From the NCBI GenBank assembly GCA_944325215.1, contig CALUZC010000017.1:1-64000 (forward strand): 64,000 nt of DNA, given 5' to 3'. The translations under genes were made by a program, and so were the position numbers. The notes beneath the pieces were generated by a model. It did not search any database. It saw only the letters and a list, made by a program, of their open reading frames with translations, and was not told the DNA's origin. The DNA comes from an uncultured Mucispirillum sp. (GTDB lineage: Bacteria; Chrysiogenota; Deferribacteres; Deferribacterales; Mucispirillaceae). Positions 1-8,195 of this stretch are shown in pieces (the first letter of the stretch is position 1; each line of letters opens with the position of its first letter).

Positions 1-3
1 ATC

Positions 4-189
4 CTACCAGCTTGACTTGCGAACGCCTGGTATATCACCATTTAACGCAAGTTTACGGAAACACATACGGCACATATTAAACCGTCTCATAAAAGCACGT
101 GGACGACCACAAAGTGGGCATCTATTATTTTTACGTACTTGAAATTTTTTCTTTTCAAAAGCACTGTTATATTTCGCAGTAGTAGCCAT
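4..189 (-). CDS. rpsN: 30S ribosomal protein S14, zinc-binding form
   Basis: Component of the 30S head near the decoding region. The 61-residue length is that of the short zinc-dependent (type Z) S14. Two CxxC pairs (C-P-L-C at about residues 24-27 and C-R-M-C at about 40-43) form the zinc ribbon, followed by the conserved tail FRKLA...IPGVRKSSW. It lies 13 bases downstream of rplE in the spc-type order, and the operon presumably continues beyond the window edge with rpsH and rplF. The ATG is preceded by an AGGAGGT Shine-Dalgarno sequence. Family identity is clear. Confidence 0.97.
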   Translation of the reverse strand: MATTAKYNSAFEKKKFQVRKNNRCPLCGRPRAFMRRFNMCRMCFRKLALNGDIPGVRKSSW

Positions 190-202
190 TTATACCTCCT
201 GC

Positions 203-739
203 TTAAGCAAACGGCATACCGAGAGCTTTCAGCAGTTCCCTGCCTTCCTCATCAGTTTTAGCCGTTGTAGTAATAATAACATCTAATCCACGTACTTTAT
301 CTATTTTATCGTAATCAATTTCCGGGAAGATAATTTGTTCTTTAACACCCATAGCATAGTTGCCTCTGCCGTCGAATGATTTAGGGTTTACACCTTTAAA
401 GTCACGAACGCGGGCAAGAGCAATATTGAAAAAGCGTTGTAAAAATTCATACATAGTGTCATGGCGTAAAGTAACTTTACAACCAATTGCTTGACCTTCA
501 CGAATTTTAAAACCAGCTATTGATTTTTTTGCTCTTGTAACAACAGGTTTTTGACCTGCAATTTTAGTCATATCACTAATAGCATGTTCAAGAACTTTTG
601 CATTTGCAGCTGCTTCGCCAACACCCATGTTTAAAACTACTTTTTCAACTACTGGCACTTGGTTAATGTTTTTGTATGAAAAAGTTTTCATCATGTGTGG
701 CACAACTTCTTTGAGATATTTCTCTTTTAATTCAGTCAT
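203..739 (-). CDS. rplE: 50S ribosomal protein L5
   Basis: Central-protuberance protein that binds 5S rRNA and contacts P-site tRNA. The protein is 178 residues from the ATG at 739, starting MTELKEKY, which matches the usual length of about 180. Conserved blocks are visible: [43 protein letters not shown] and [22 protein letters not shown]. The open frame extends 66 bases further upstream, but that would overlap rplX heavily, and the start at 739 has an AGGTGG ribosome-binding site 6 bases away. It follows rplX and precedes rpsN. Confidence 0.97.
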   Translation of the reverse strand: MTELKEKYLKEVVPHMMKTFSYKNINQVPVVEKVVLNMGVGEAAANAKVLEHAISDMTKIAGQKPVVTRAKKSIAGFKIREGQAIGCKVTLRHDTMYEFLQRFFNIALARVRDFKGVNPKSFDGRGNYAMGVKEQIIFPEIDYDKIDKVRGLDVIITTTAKTDEEGRELLKALGMPFA

Positions 740-749
740 ATCTTTCCAC

Positions 750-1079
750 CTATGCCTTATCAATAACTTCACTGCATTTTTTGCAATAGCGAACTTTTTT
801 GCCATTATCTAAAACTTTAATGCCAAGACGAACGCCAGTATTGCATTTTGGGCAATGATACATAACATTAGAGATGGAAAACGGCATATTTTTTTCAATT
901 ATACCGCCGTCCGGGTTAGTTTGGTTTGGACGAGTGTGACGTTTTACAACATTAACATTCTCCACAACCACTTGACCTTTCTCTTTATCTAATTCAAGTA
1001 TTTTAGATACAGTTTTTTTGTTTTTACCAGAGATAACTACCACTGGGTCATTTTTTCTTAATTTATATTTTATAGGCAT
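750..1079 (-). CDS. rplX: 50S ribosomal protein L24, C4 zinc-ribbon form
   Basis: Early assembly protein of the 50S subunit that lies near the peptide exit. It has 109 residues with an N-terminal KOW motif ([20 protein letters not shown]) and the conserved block [29 protein letters not shown]. Instead of the more usual sequence, the C-terminal half carries CPKC and CKKC separated by about 20 residues, a four-cysteine knuckle that probably binds zinc. S14 in the same operon is also of the zinc form. GGAG lies 7 bases before the ATG. Confidence 0.96.
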   Translation of the reverse strand: MPIKYKLRKNDPVVVISGKNKKTVSKILELDKEKGQVVVENVNVVKRHTRPNQTNPDGGIIEKNMPFSISNVMYHCPKCNTGVRLGIKVLDNGKKVRYCKKCSEVIDKA

Positions 1080-1088
1080 TTTTATCTC

Positions 1089-1457
1089 CTATAACACTTC
1101 AGGTGCCATAGATACGATTTTAAGGAAGCCTTTACCCCTTAATTCTCTGGCAACTGGTCCGAAAACGCGTGTACCTATTGGTTCGTTTTGTTTATTTAAT
1201 AAAACTGCTGCGTTATCGTCAAATTTAATATAAGTTCCATCAGCACGGCGTTTTTCTTTTGCAGTGCGAACTACAACTGCACGAACAACCGCACCTTTTT
1301 TAATGTTACTATCTGGGCTTGCTTCTTTTACGCTAGCCACTATTATATCGCCTACTTTACCGTAGCGTTTACGTGAGCCACCAATAACTTTAATAGCCAT
1401 GATTTCTCTAGCACCAGAGTTATCAGCAACTGTTAAGCGTGATTGAACCTGAATCAT
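1089..1457 (-). CDS. rplN: 50S ribosomal protein L14
   Basis: L14 sits at the subunit interface and forms bridges to the 30S subunit. The 122-residue length is exactly that of the family, starting [20 protein letters not shown] and containing [11 protein letters not shown] and [18 protein letters not shown], all diagnostic. The start codon overlaps the rpsQ stop region by one base, consistent with translational coupling. No unusual features. Confidence 0.98.
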   Translation of the reverse strand: MIQVQSRLTVADNSGAREIMAIKVIGGSRKRYGKVGDIIVASVKEASPDSNIKKGAVVRAVVVRTAKEKRRADGTYIKFDDNAAVLLNKQNEPIGTRVFGPVARELRGKGFLKIVSMAPEVL

Positions 1458-1738
1458 TAAACAGTCTCCTCCCCTGTAGATTCAACAGAGCGAGTAATGA
1501 TACTGTCGAGTCTCCAGCGCTTATTTTTGCTAAGTGGTCTTGTTTCAACGATTTGAACAAAATCACCAATTCTTGCTGTATTTTCTTCATCATGAGCAAA
1601 AAATGTTTTACTGCGTTTGATGAATTTTTTATACATTGGATGCAGGATTTGACGCTCTACTTTAACAGTGATAGTCTTCTGCATTTTATCGCTAACCACG
1701 ATGCCGCGGCGAACTTTCCTACGTCCTCTACTTTCCAT
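1457..1738 (-). CDS. rpsQ: 30S ribosomal protein S17
   Basis: Primary 16S rRNA-binding OB-fold protein of the 30S body. It has 93 residues from the ATG at 1738 and contains [40 protein letters not shown] and [20 protein letters not shown]. An in-frame TTG lies two codons upstream, but the ATG has AGAGG at the right distance, so it is preferred. It overlaps the 3' end of rpmC by 11 bases, as in many packed S10 operons. It has a short, slightly extended C-terminus (VESTGEETV). Confidence 0.97.
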   Translation of the reverse strand: MESRGRRKVRRGIVVSDKMQKTITVKVERQILHPMYKKFIKRSKTFFAHDEENTARIGDFVQIVETRPLSKNKRWRLDSIITRSVESTGEETV

Positions 1739-1937
1739 TTGCAACCTCTTGCTTACGACGCTCAGCTAGTATTGTTTTAATACGAGCAATATCTTTGCGA
1801 GTTTGTTTGATTTTAGATGTATCTTCAAGCTCGCCAGTAGAAAGTTTGAAACGGAGACGGAAAGAATCTTCTCTAAGTTCCGCTTCTTTCTTCACTAATT
1901 CTTCTGTGCTTAATTCACGAATTTCTGCTGCTTTCAC
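1728..1937 (-). CDS. rpmC: 50S ribosomal protein L29
   Basis: Small two-helix 50S protein next to L23 at the polypeptide exit. The protein has 69 residues, within the family range, and shows the canonical pattern [30 protein letters not shown]...[25 protein letters not shown]. The start overlaps the last base of rplP. Normal in length, unlike its neighbours L22 and L23. Confidence 0.97.
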   Translation of the reverse strand: MKAAEIRELSTEELVKKEAELREDSFRLRFKLSTGELEDTSKIKQTRKDIARIKTILAERRKQEVANGK

Positions 1938-2362
1938 TATTTCACCTCTTCAGCTGCTGCTTTTGTAATAACTTTACATTTAACAGGCAGTTTGTGAGCT
2001 GCACGGCGGAATGCTTCTCTTGCTAATGCTTCATCAACACCACCGATTTCATACAGCACTGTTCCTTCTTTAATAGGTGCTACATAACCCTCTAATGGAC
2101 CTTTACCTTTACCCATACGAACTTCGGCTGGGCGTTTAGTAATTGGTTTGTGAGGGAATATTCTAATTACAACATCACCACCACGTTTTAAATAACGGTT
2201 GATGGCAATACGTGCCGCTTCTATTTGACGGCTTGTAATTTTTGCTTTACCAACGCTTACTAAACCGAAATCACCGTATACTACAGTATTACCTTTATGA
2301 GCTTTACCTTTAATACGGCCTTTAAACATTTTGCGGTATTTGGTTTTCTTTGGCATTAACAT
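1937..2362 (-). CDS. rplP: 50S ribosomal protein L16
   Basis: L16 organises the A-site region of the 50S subunit. It has 141 residues, starting [21 protein letters not shown], and includes the conserved [27 protein letters not shown] and [25 protein letters not shown]. The first of two nearby ATGs matches the family start and lies shortly after a GGGGGC purine-rich stretch at the end of rpsC. A two-base gap separates it from rpsC. Confidence 0.97.
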   Translation of the reverse strand: MLMPKKTKYRKMFKGRIKGKAHKGNTVVYGDFGLVSVGKAKITSRQIEAARIAINRYLKRGGDVVIRIFPHKPITKRPAEVRMGKGKGPLEGYVAPIKEGTVLYEIGGVDEALAREAFRRAAHKLPVKCKVITKAAAEEVK

Positions 2363-2364
2363 GA

Positions 2365-3018
2365 TTATTCTGCCCCCTTGCCGCTTCTATCTTCAAGGAT
2401 TTCACCAGTGAATATCCATACTTTTACGCCTATGATACCATAAGCTGTAAGTGCTTCTGCTGTGCCATAATCAATAGCAGCACGAAGTGTTTGAAGAGGA
2501 ACGCGTCCTTTAATATACCATTCGCTGCGTGCAATATCTGCACCTGCAAGCCTGCCACCACACATTACTTTAATGCCTAATGCACCAGATTTTAATGTTT
2601 GTAACACAGCTTTTTTCATAGCTCTTCTAAAAGCTACACGGCGAATAAGCTGCTGAGCAATAGAATCAGCCACAAGTGCTGCATCAAGCTCAGGTTTTTT
2701 CACTTCACGGATTACAAGCAGCACTTCTGCTGAAGTGAATTTTTTAAGCTCACTTTTGAGCTTTTCAATTTCCGCACCTTTTTTACCGATAACGATACCC
2801 GGACGGCTAGTATTAAGTGTTACTCTGATTTTAGAGCTCATACGCTCAATACCAATTTGTGCAATACCTGCTTGGTTTAAGCGTTTTCTTAAAAACTGAC
2901 GAATTCTGATATCTTCAATTAAATTTTGGCTGTATTCTTTTTTATTAGAATACCATACAGAGTTCCAGTTTTTGTTAATACCAAGTCTAAAACCATTAGG
3001 ATTAACCTTCTGTCCCAC
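2365..3018 (-). CDS. rpsC: 30S ribosomal protein S3
   Basis: S3 forms part of the mRNA entry tunnel of the 30S subunit. It has 217 residues, starting [23 protein letters not shown]. The KH domain carries [20 protein letters not shown], and the C-terminal half has the S3_C motifs [28 protein letters not shown] and [19 protein letters not shown]. It overlaps rplV by one base. Length and order are ordinary. Confidence 0.98.
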   Translation of the reverse strand: MGQKVNPNGFRLGINKNWNSVWYSNKKEYSQNLIEDIRIRQFLRKRLNQAGIAQIGIERMSSKIRVTLNTSRPGIVIGKKGAEIEKLKSELKKFTSAEVLLVIREVKKPELDAALVADSIAQQLIRRVAFRRAMKKAVLQTLKSGALGIKVMCGGRLAGADIARSEWYIKGRVPLQTLRAAIDYGTAEALTAYGIIGVKVWIFTGEILEDRSGKGAE

Positions 3019-3440
3019 TATTTCACCTCCGTTTCATCTTGTAAAACTACTTTAATGTGAGTAGTCGGTTTACGGATAAGAGATGCTCTACCATATGCAC
3101 GAGGAGTATACCTCTTCATAGGAGGGCCCATTTCAATTCTAAGTACGCCTACTTTTAAGCGGGTCACATCACGAATCCCTTTGTTTTCCTCAGCATTTGC
3201 CATAGCTGATTTAATAACTTTAGCTATGATAGCTGCTGCTTTTCTAGGGGTAAATTTAAGGATAGCCATAGCTTCCTCTACTGGTTTACCTCTAACTAAT
3301 TCTGCTACTTCGCGGGCTCTTCGTGTGGATACCCGAGCGAACTTTGCTACTGCCCAAACACCTTGTTCTAATTGTCTTTGAGTTTTTCTTCTAACTCTTT
3401 CTTTAGGTGTTTTAGATGGTTCTGTTGCTTTAACATCCAT
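3018..3440 (-). CDS. rplV: 50S ribosomal protein L22 with N-terminal extension
   Basis: L22 lines the nascent-peptide tunnel, with its globular part at the exit. The core ([25 protein letters not shown] to [23 protein letters not shown]) is canonical. The protein is 140 residues, about 25-30 longer than typical. The extra length is a charged N-terminal segment ([27 protein letters not shown]). The extension seems translated: the ATG has AAAAGG about 8 bases upstream, rpsS ends only 5 bases before it, and no alternative start with a ribosome-binding site is evident inside the core. Confidence 0.94.
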   Translation of the reverse strand: MDVKATEPSKTPKERVRRKTQRQLEQGVWAVAKFARVSTRRAREVAELVRGKPVEEAMAILKFTPRKAAAIIAKVIKSAMANAEENKGIRDVTRLKVGVLRIEMGPPMKRYTPRAYGRASLIRKPTTHIKVVLQDETEVK

Positions 3441-3445
3441 ACGTC

Positions 3446-3724
3446 TTACCTTTTGACCTTTTTATCATCTTTCTTATGACCACGAAAAGTTCTAGTCAAA
3501 GAAAATTCACCTAACTTATGTCCTACCATGTTTTCTGTAACATAGACAGGGATAAATTTATTTCCATTATGCACAGCAAATGTTAAGCCTATCATATCTG
3601 GCACGATAGTGCTTCTGCGAGACCAAGTTTTAATAACTTGTTTGCTGTTTGTTTCTTTAGCTTCTTTTACCTTTTTTTCAACATGAGCGTCTACAAAAGG
3701 TCCTTTTTTAAGCGATCTTGGCAC
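3446..3724 (-). CDS. rpsS: 30S ribosomal protein S19
   Basis: S19 binds the 16S 3' domain in the 30S head. It has 92 residues, starting [22 protein letters not shown], and contains the family signatures [23 protein letters not shown] and [19 protein letters not shown]. It follows rplB by 17 bases and has an AGGAGGAAG Shine-Dalgarno before the ATG. Nothing unusual. Confidence 0.98.
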   Translation of the reverse strand: MPRSLKKGPFVDAHVEKKVKEAKETNSKQVIKTWSRRSTIVPDMIGLTFAVHNGNKFIPVYVTENMVGHKLGEFSLTRTFRGHKKDDKKVKR

Positions 3725-3741
3725 TTCTTCCTCCTATCATG

Positions 3742-4563
3742 CTATCTTTTAGATACAATATACTTATTAGATGGTTTATTTTTCTTACGAGTTTTGTAAC
3801 CTTTAGTTGGTTTACCCCAAGGTGTTGTAGGGTGACGACCACCACTAGTTCTACCTTCACCACCACCCATTGGGTGATCAACAGGGTTCATGGCAACACC
3901 ACGAACAGTTGGTCTGATACCTTTCCAACGTTTTCTACCTGCTTTACCAATTTTTAAGTTTTCATGTTCTGTATTAGATACTTGACCGATAGTAGCTTTA
4001 CATTCTGCTTTAACAAGCCTAATCTCGCCAGATGGGAGCCTTACGTGGCAGTATTCGCCTTCTTTTGCAAGTAATTGTGCATAAGAACCAGCTGAACGTG
4101 CAAGCTGACCACCTTTACCAGGTCTTAATTCAACATTGTGGATAACTGTACCAACAGGCATATCTTTTAATGCCATAGCATGACCTGCTTTAATATCGGC
4201 ACCCTCACCACTTTGAACTATATCACCAACTTTTAAAGATATTGGAGCAACAATATAACGTTTCTCACCATCTTTATATACAACTAATGCAATACGAGCA
4301 GAACGGTTTGGATCATACTCGATTGTTGCAACTGTTGCTGGAATACCATCTTTATTTCTTTTAAAGTCAATAATACGGTATAATCTTTTATTACCGCCAC
4401 CTTGGTGACGAACTGTAATACGGCCTCTATTGTTACGACCGCCTTTTGATTTAATAACTTTTGTAAGCGATTTTTCAGGTACAGAAGATGTGATATCTGC
4501 ATAATCGCTGTTTGTTCTAAAACGAACGCCTTTTGACGTTGGTTTAAAGGTTTTAATACCCAT
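3742..4563 (-). CDS. rplB: 50S ribosomal protein L2
   Basis: L2 is needed for subunit association and peptidyl-transferase assembly. The 273-residue length is standard. Visible signatures are [22 protein letters not shown] in the N-terminal OB-fold region and [29 protein letters not shown] near the C-terminus, which includes the functionally important histidine region. GGGAGAG precedes the ATG. It sits between rplW and rpsS in canonical order. Confidence 0.98.
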   Translation of the reverse strand: MGIKTFKPTSKGVRFRTNSDYADITSSVPEKSLTKVIKSKGGRNNRGRITVRHQGGGNKRLYRIIDFKRNKDGIPATVATIEYDPNRSARIALVVYKDGEKRYIVAPISLKVGDIVQSGEGADIKAGHAMALKDMPVGTVIHNVELRPGKGGQLARSAGSYAQLLAKEGEYCHVRLPSGEIRLVKAECKATIGQVSNTEHENLKIGKAGRKRWKGIRPTVRGVAMNPVDHPMGGGEGRTSGGRHPTTPWGKPTKGYKTRKKNKPSNKYIVSKR

Positions 4564-4577
4564 TAATCACTCTCCCA

Positions 4578-5036
4578 CTACACTAAATCTAGCCTTTCGC
4601 CCTCTTTAAGAGTAACGACAGCTTTTTTCCAATCATTTCTTCTACCAAGAGTTCTGCCAAAGCGTTTTTCTTTGCCTTTGTAGTTTGCTGTTCTAACATG
4701 AGCAACTTTTACTTTAAAAAACTCTTCTACTGCTTCTTTGATTTGAGTTTTTGTAGCATCAACATGAACTTGGAAAACTATTTTTGCTTCTACTAAACCT
4801 TCAGCAGCTTCTTCAATTTGTGCTTTAGCAGCATTTTTATCTAACTTAGCTACTATATCAGCAAGCATTTTTCTGCTTACTGCATTACGTTTAGTTTTAG
4901 AAGTTTCAGATTTTTTATCTTTTGATAAAACTGCTCTTCTAACTCTTGTAACTGCTGATTTTTTAGCATCTTCCTGCATCATCATTGATTTTTCAGTAAG
5001 AAAGGGTCTTCTTATAACATCATACTTAGTAATCAT
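4578..5036 (-). CDS. rplW: 50S ribosomal protein L23 with internal insertion
   Basis: L23 lies at the polypeptide exit and is the docking site for trigger factor and SRP. The N-terminus ([13 protein letters not shown], residues 5-17) and C-terminal half ([22 protein letters not shown], then [26 protein letters not shown]) are canonical. Between them, from about residue 18 to 84, lies an extra lysine- and alanine-rich stretch that raises the length to 152 against roughly 95-100 for the family. Part of it ([22 protein letters not shown]) resembles the following [14 protein letters not shown] helix, suggesting partial internal duplication. The frame is unbroken, so this is not a frameshift artefact visible from sequence. 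Confidence 0.95.
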   Translation of the reverse strand: MITKYDVIRRPFLTEKSMMMQEDAKKSAVTRVRRAVLSKDKKSETSKTKRNAVSRKMLADIVAKLDKNAAKAQIEEAAEGLVEAKIVFQVHVDATKTQIKEAVEEFFKVKVAHVRTANYKGKEKRFGRTLGRRNDWKKAVVTLKEGERLDLV

Positions 5037-5677
5037 TATTCACCTTCCACTGCAACGCCTGTGGCTTTTTCTACCATAGGGAGACTGTTTTTGAGGAAAA
5101 TTATTTTGTAAGAGTTCATAATATCATAAACATTTAAGCCGTCTACATGTAAAATATCTGCATACGGAATATTACTGAATGCTCTTGCTACTTTCTCATC
5201 AATTGCATCAACAACAATAAGAACTCTTCTGTCTGCGTTGAAAGCTTTTAATATTTCAACTGCTTCTTTTGTTTTGCCGTTTTCTACAAAAAGATTATCA
5301 ATAACTGTTACACAGCCTGCATCAAATTTAGCATGGATTGCACTTTTTAATGCATTTTTAACCTTTTTCTTAGGCATAGAATAAGAATAATCTCTTGGTT
5401 GTGGACCAAATATAGTGCCACCACCTCTCCATAATGGAGACCTAGATGAACCAGCTCTTGCTCTACCAGTTCCTTTTTGTTTCCATGGTTTTCTACCACC
5501 ACCAGAAACTAAACCCTTAGTCTTAGTAGCATGTGTACCTGCTCTTTTGCATGCAAGCTGCATTTTAACTACTTCATGGATTAAAACAGTATTCACTGGA
5601 TAATCAAGAATAGCATCATGCAGTTCTGCTGTGCCGACTTTAGAGTTTTTCACATCAAATACATCAATTTTTGCCAT
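5036..5677 (-). CDS. rplD: 50S ribosomal protein L4
   Basis: L4 binds 23S rRNA, lines the exit tunnel and in E. coli also represses its own operon. It has 213 residues from the ATG at 5677 ([19 protein letters not shown]), preceded by AGAGGAAA. The longer open frame to 5770 has no support. The tunnel-loop motif is present: [27 protein letters not shown], with a usual length. It is the first gene of the ribosomal cluster here: rplC and rpsJ, normally immediately upstream, are absent and the preceding gene is unrelated. Overlaps rplW by one base. Confidence 0.97.
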   Translation of the reverse strand: MAKIDVFDVKNSKVGTAELHDAILDYPVNTVLIHEVVKMQLACKRAGTHATKTKGLVSGGGRKPWKQKGTGRARAGSSRSPLWRGGGTIFGPQPRDYSYSMPKKKVKNALKSAIHAKFDAGCVTVIDNLFVENGKTKEAVEILKAFNADRRVLIVVDAIDEKVARAFSNIPYADILHVDGLNVYDIMNSYKIIFLKNSLPMVEKATGVAVEGE

Positions 5678-5963
5678 TAGATTTCCTCTAAATTTTTTCA
5701 CACTTTTCAGATAGGTTATCCTGAAATAGTGTATTTGTGCATAAAAGGCTTTTACAAGCTTATCGCACAAATCTTTTTTATTAAAAAGGCTTAAAAGCCC
5801 TTAATTAACTATATAATTTACTATATATACCTTAATTTTAGGCATAAATATAGGTATAGCGCATTTATGCGTGGATAGATACTTTTACATATTTTTATAC
5901 AAATATCAAGTATTTTTTTTATTTTTTTTAATTTTTTTTATAAGTTCACTAACTTATTGGTAT
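5678..5963 (-). promoter_or_regulatory. Leader and promoter region of the rplD-led ribosomal operon
   Basis: This 286-base gap separates the CoA-disulfide reductase from rplD. Read on the minus strand, it starts with long A-tracts (about 5910-5947), then a TTGATA (5909-5904) with a weak -10 about 16-17 bases on. A terminator-like hairpin follows (5802-5783, GGGCTT/AAGCCT stem ending in five T). A second stem-loop lies close to the ribosome-binding site (5731-5701: CACT/AGTG plus TTTCAG/CTGAAA around a 10-base loop with one bulged A). The arrangement suggests a transcription start here followed by an attenuator or an L4 target. Promoter elements are weak and inferred. Confidence 0.5.
5783..5802 (-). 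terminator. Terminator-like hairpin upstream of rplD
   Basis: Minus strand: AAGGGCT, loop TTTA, then AGCCTTT followed by T residues; about seven pairs including one G-U. It could end transcription of the upstream CoA-disulfide reductase gene, or act as an attenuator if the operon promoter is upstream of it. Sequence alone does not decide. Confidence 0.5.
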
Positions 5964-7625
5964 TTATTTATTTTTATTATATATCTCATTGTATAGTGCA
6001 TAGCCGCCACTTAAATTATAGCTGTCAAAACCATGACCTTGTAAAATCCTGCATGCTACATGGCCTCTTAAACCAACTTGACATACAATATATACTTTTT
6101 TATTTTTATCTAGTTCTGATAAATGCTGCCTTAAATTATCAACTGGTATATTAATGAAGCCTTCAATATGTCCAGCAGCATATTCTCCACGAGTTCTTGT
6201 ATCTATTAAATGAATAGAACCATCTCTTTTTAAATCTGATACTTCATGATGATGAAATATTTTACTTACGCCATTTAATATATTTTCTGCCACATAACCT
6301 GCCATATTAACAGGGTCTTTTGCTGAAGAATATGGTGGAGCATAACAAAGCTCTAGTTTTGTTAAATCATCTACTGTTCCATTAAAATGAATAACTGATG
6401 CTATAACATCACACCTTTTATCAACACCTTCTCCCCCTGCTATTTCTGCACCTAATACTTTTCCTGTATCTTTATGAAAAATCAATTTCACATACATTTC
6501 TTCAGAACCGGGATAATACGATGTATGGCTTGATGACACTGTAAAACTTTTTTCATAGTTAATACCAAGTCTTTTTGCAGTTTTCTCATTTATCCCTGTG
6601 GAAGCTGCTGTTAAATTAAATACTTTTAATATGGAGCTGCCTTGAGTGCCTCTGTATTTGCTCTTTATTCCTGCAATATTATCTGCTGCAATCCTACCTT
6701 GTTTATTAGCAGGACCTGCTAAAGGGACCATTGCTTTTTCTTTTGTATTATAATCTAATACTTCTATGGCATCACCTACTGCTAAAATATGCTCATCACT
6801 TGTAAACATATTATCATTTACAATAATGCCGCCTCTTTGGTTTACAGATAAACCTGCATCAACAGCTATTTTACTTTCTGCTTTTACACCTATTGCTAAA
6901 ATAACCATATCAGTTTCTATAACGCCTTTACTGGTATATACTTTTAGGCTGCTGCCATTTTCTTCTATTTTTTCTAAAGCAGTTTCAAGCATTAAATTTA
7001 TGCCATGCAGACGCATTTCATTTTGTATAATGCATGCCATATCGTAATCAAAAGGTGGCATTACTTGATTTTGCATTTCTATTAAATCAACTTTTACACC
7101 TGCTGTTACTAGATTTTCTGCCATTTCTACACCAATAAAGCCACCACCTATAATCGTGGCAGATTTTGGCGAGTTCTCTGTAATATAATCTTTGATTTTA
7201 TATGTATCTGGAATATTTCTTAAAGTGAAAACTTTATCTAGATTAATACCTTCAATACCAGGGCGGAAAGGTTCAGCACCGGGAGATAAAAGAAGTGCAT
7301 CATAACTTTCAACATATTTTTCAGAAGTTAAATGGTTTATAACTTCCACAGTTTTTTCTTCTTTATTTATAGATATTACTTCATTAAATGTGCGAACATC
7401 TACTTTAAAGCGTCTGCCAAAACCTTTTGGAGTCTGCAGAGTTAAATCTGATTTATTTTTAATTTCGCCACCTATATAATAAGGAAGCCCACAATTAGCA
7501 AAAGAAATATATTCGCCTTTTTCAAATAATATTATTTCTACATCTTCATTTAATCTTCTAAGTCTTGCAGCAGTACTTGCTCCACCTGCTACACCACCAA
7601 CTATTAACACTTTTGATACATTCAT
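5964..7625 (-). CDS. CoA-disulfide reductase (FAD/NAD(P)H-dependent) with C-terminal rhodanese domain
   Basis: Flavin disulfide reductase expected to reduce CoA disulfide or CoA-persulfide/polysulfide in the cytoplasm. There are 553 residues from the ATG at 7625, which has GAGGGA upstream; a further in-frame ATG at 7649 lacks one. Order of domains: FAD-binding GGVAGGASTAARLRR (residues 10-24), the single redox cysteine in FANCGLPYY (C45), a second dinucleotide fold IIGGGFIGVEMAENL, the FAD motif ILAVGDAIEV, a dimerisation domain, and a rhodanese domain from about 460 with active cysteine C515 (CQVGLRG). The fusion matches the CoADR-RHD subclass linked to sulfur or polysulfide metabolism. It is a single gene with its own flanking gaps. 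Confidence 0.9.
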   Translation of the reverse strand: MNVSKVLIVGGVAGGASTAARLRRLNEDVEIILFEKGEYISFANCGLPYYIGGEIKNKSDLTLQTPKGFGRRFKVDVRTFNEVISINKEEKTVEVINHLTSEKYVESYDALLLSPGAEPFRPGIEGINLDKVFTLRNIPDTYKIKDYITENSPKSATIIGGGFIGVEMAENLVTAGVKVDLIEMQNQVMPPFDYDMACIIQNEMRLHGINLMLETALEKIEENGSSLKVYTSKGVIETDMVILAIGVKAESKIAVDAGLSVNQRGGIIVNDNMFTSDEHILAVGDAIEVLDYNTKEKAMVPLAGPANKQGRIAADNIAGIKSKYRGTQGSSILKVFNLTAASTGINEKTAKRLGINYEKSFTVSSSHTSYYPGSEEMYVKLIFHKDTGKVLGAEIAGGEGVDKRCDVIASVIHFNGTVDDLTKLELCYAPPYSSAKDPVNMAGYVAENILNGVSKIFHHHEVSDLKRDGSIHLIDTRTRGEYAAGHIEGFINIPVDNLRQHLSELDKNKKVYIVCQVGLRGHVACRILQGHGFDSYNLSGGYALYNEIYNKNK

Positions 7626-7712
7626 TTTTTCCCTCACAAATTTAATCATGCAATTTAATATGTATGAAAATATTTTTCAAGTAGTAATTAATAGTTTGGT
7701 GTGAATTTATAC

Positions 7713-7740
7713 AAAAAAACCACCTTATAAAAAGGTGGTT
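7713..7740 (-). terminator. Rho-independent terminator after the META-domain gene
   Basis: A perfect 9-bp stem, AACCACCTT / AAGGTGGTT with loop TTTAT (minus strand), is followed by six or more T. It lies 23 bases downstream of the stop of the minus-strand gene ending at 7764. Confidence 0.9.
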
Positions 7741-7763
7741 AATAAATATATAATATATTTTTC

Positions 7764-8132
7764 TTATTTTTTTTGTTTAAATTCCATCTGTCCTATTACT
7801 AACTTACCAGTAGCACTGTCATAAGAATAAGTTTTTGCTTTTTTTAAATAATCAAAATATTCATATTCACCATCATTTTGTTTCATAGTGCCTTCCATTT
7901 TAGTAGATGCCATATAACTTAAATTAATTTTATTATTTCCTTTAATTTCATACATGCCCATATATGTATTAACTAAAGCATAACCATATACGCCACCATT
8001 TCTAAAACCTATCATAATTGATGGATATTTAACAGAAATAAATTCTTTACCAGATAACTCATCTTTTGGTGCAGCAAATGCAAATGATGGAATAAGTAGT
8101 AAAGATATAATTAATAATTTTAAATATTTCAT
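7764..8132 (-). CDS. Secreted META/HslJ-like domain protein
   Basis: Small exported protein of 122 residues. A signal peptide is clear: MKYLKLLIISLLLIPSFAFA, cleaved before APKDEL. The rest follows the META (HslJ) fold pattern: FRNGGVYGYALVNTYMGMYEI, then LSYMASTKMEGTM, FDYLKKAKTYSYD and a final GKLVIG. META proteins are periplasmic or lipid-anchored and HslJ has been tied to heat and novobiocin tolerance in E. coli, but the molecular role of this one is unknown. Monocistronic between two gaps, with a strong terminator downstream and an AGGTGAT stretch before the ATG. Confidence 0.7.
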   Translation of the reverse strand: MKYLKLLIISLLLIPSFAFAAPKDELSGKEFISVKYPSIMIGFRNGGVYGYALVNTYMGMYEIKGNNKINLSYMASTKMEGTMKQNDGEYEYFDYLKKAKTYSYDSATGKLVIGQMEFKQKK

Positions 8133-8195
8133 ATAATCACCTCATAAAATTATCACTAAACTTATACAAAAATCTTTTTGTTTTTGCAAGAAAAT

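Noticed and set aside
203-805. Longer N-terminus for L5 (200 residues)
   Set aside because: The extra 22 residues overlap rplX and are not L5-like. The ATG at 739 has a good Shine-Dalgarno sequence.
4578-5036. L23 length explained by a frameshift or fused neighbouring gene
   Set aside because: One continuous frame runs from the canonical N-terminus to the canonical C-terminus, and the insert lies inside the domain, so a real insertion is the simpler reading.
5036-5770. Longer N-terminus for L4 (244 residues)
   Set aside because: The extension covers the leader hairpin and lacks L4 similarity; the ATG at 5677 follows AGAGGAAA.
5911-5947. Long T-tracts (plus strand) as a terminator of the CoA-disulfide reductase gene
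   Set aside because: On the transcribed minus strand they are A-tracts, with no GC stem before them. They may instead act as an AT-rich promoter upstream element.
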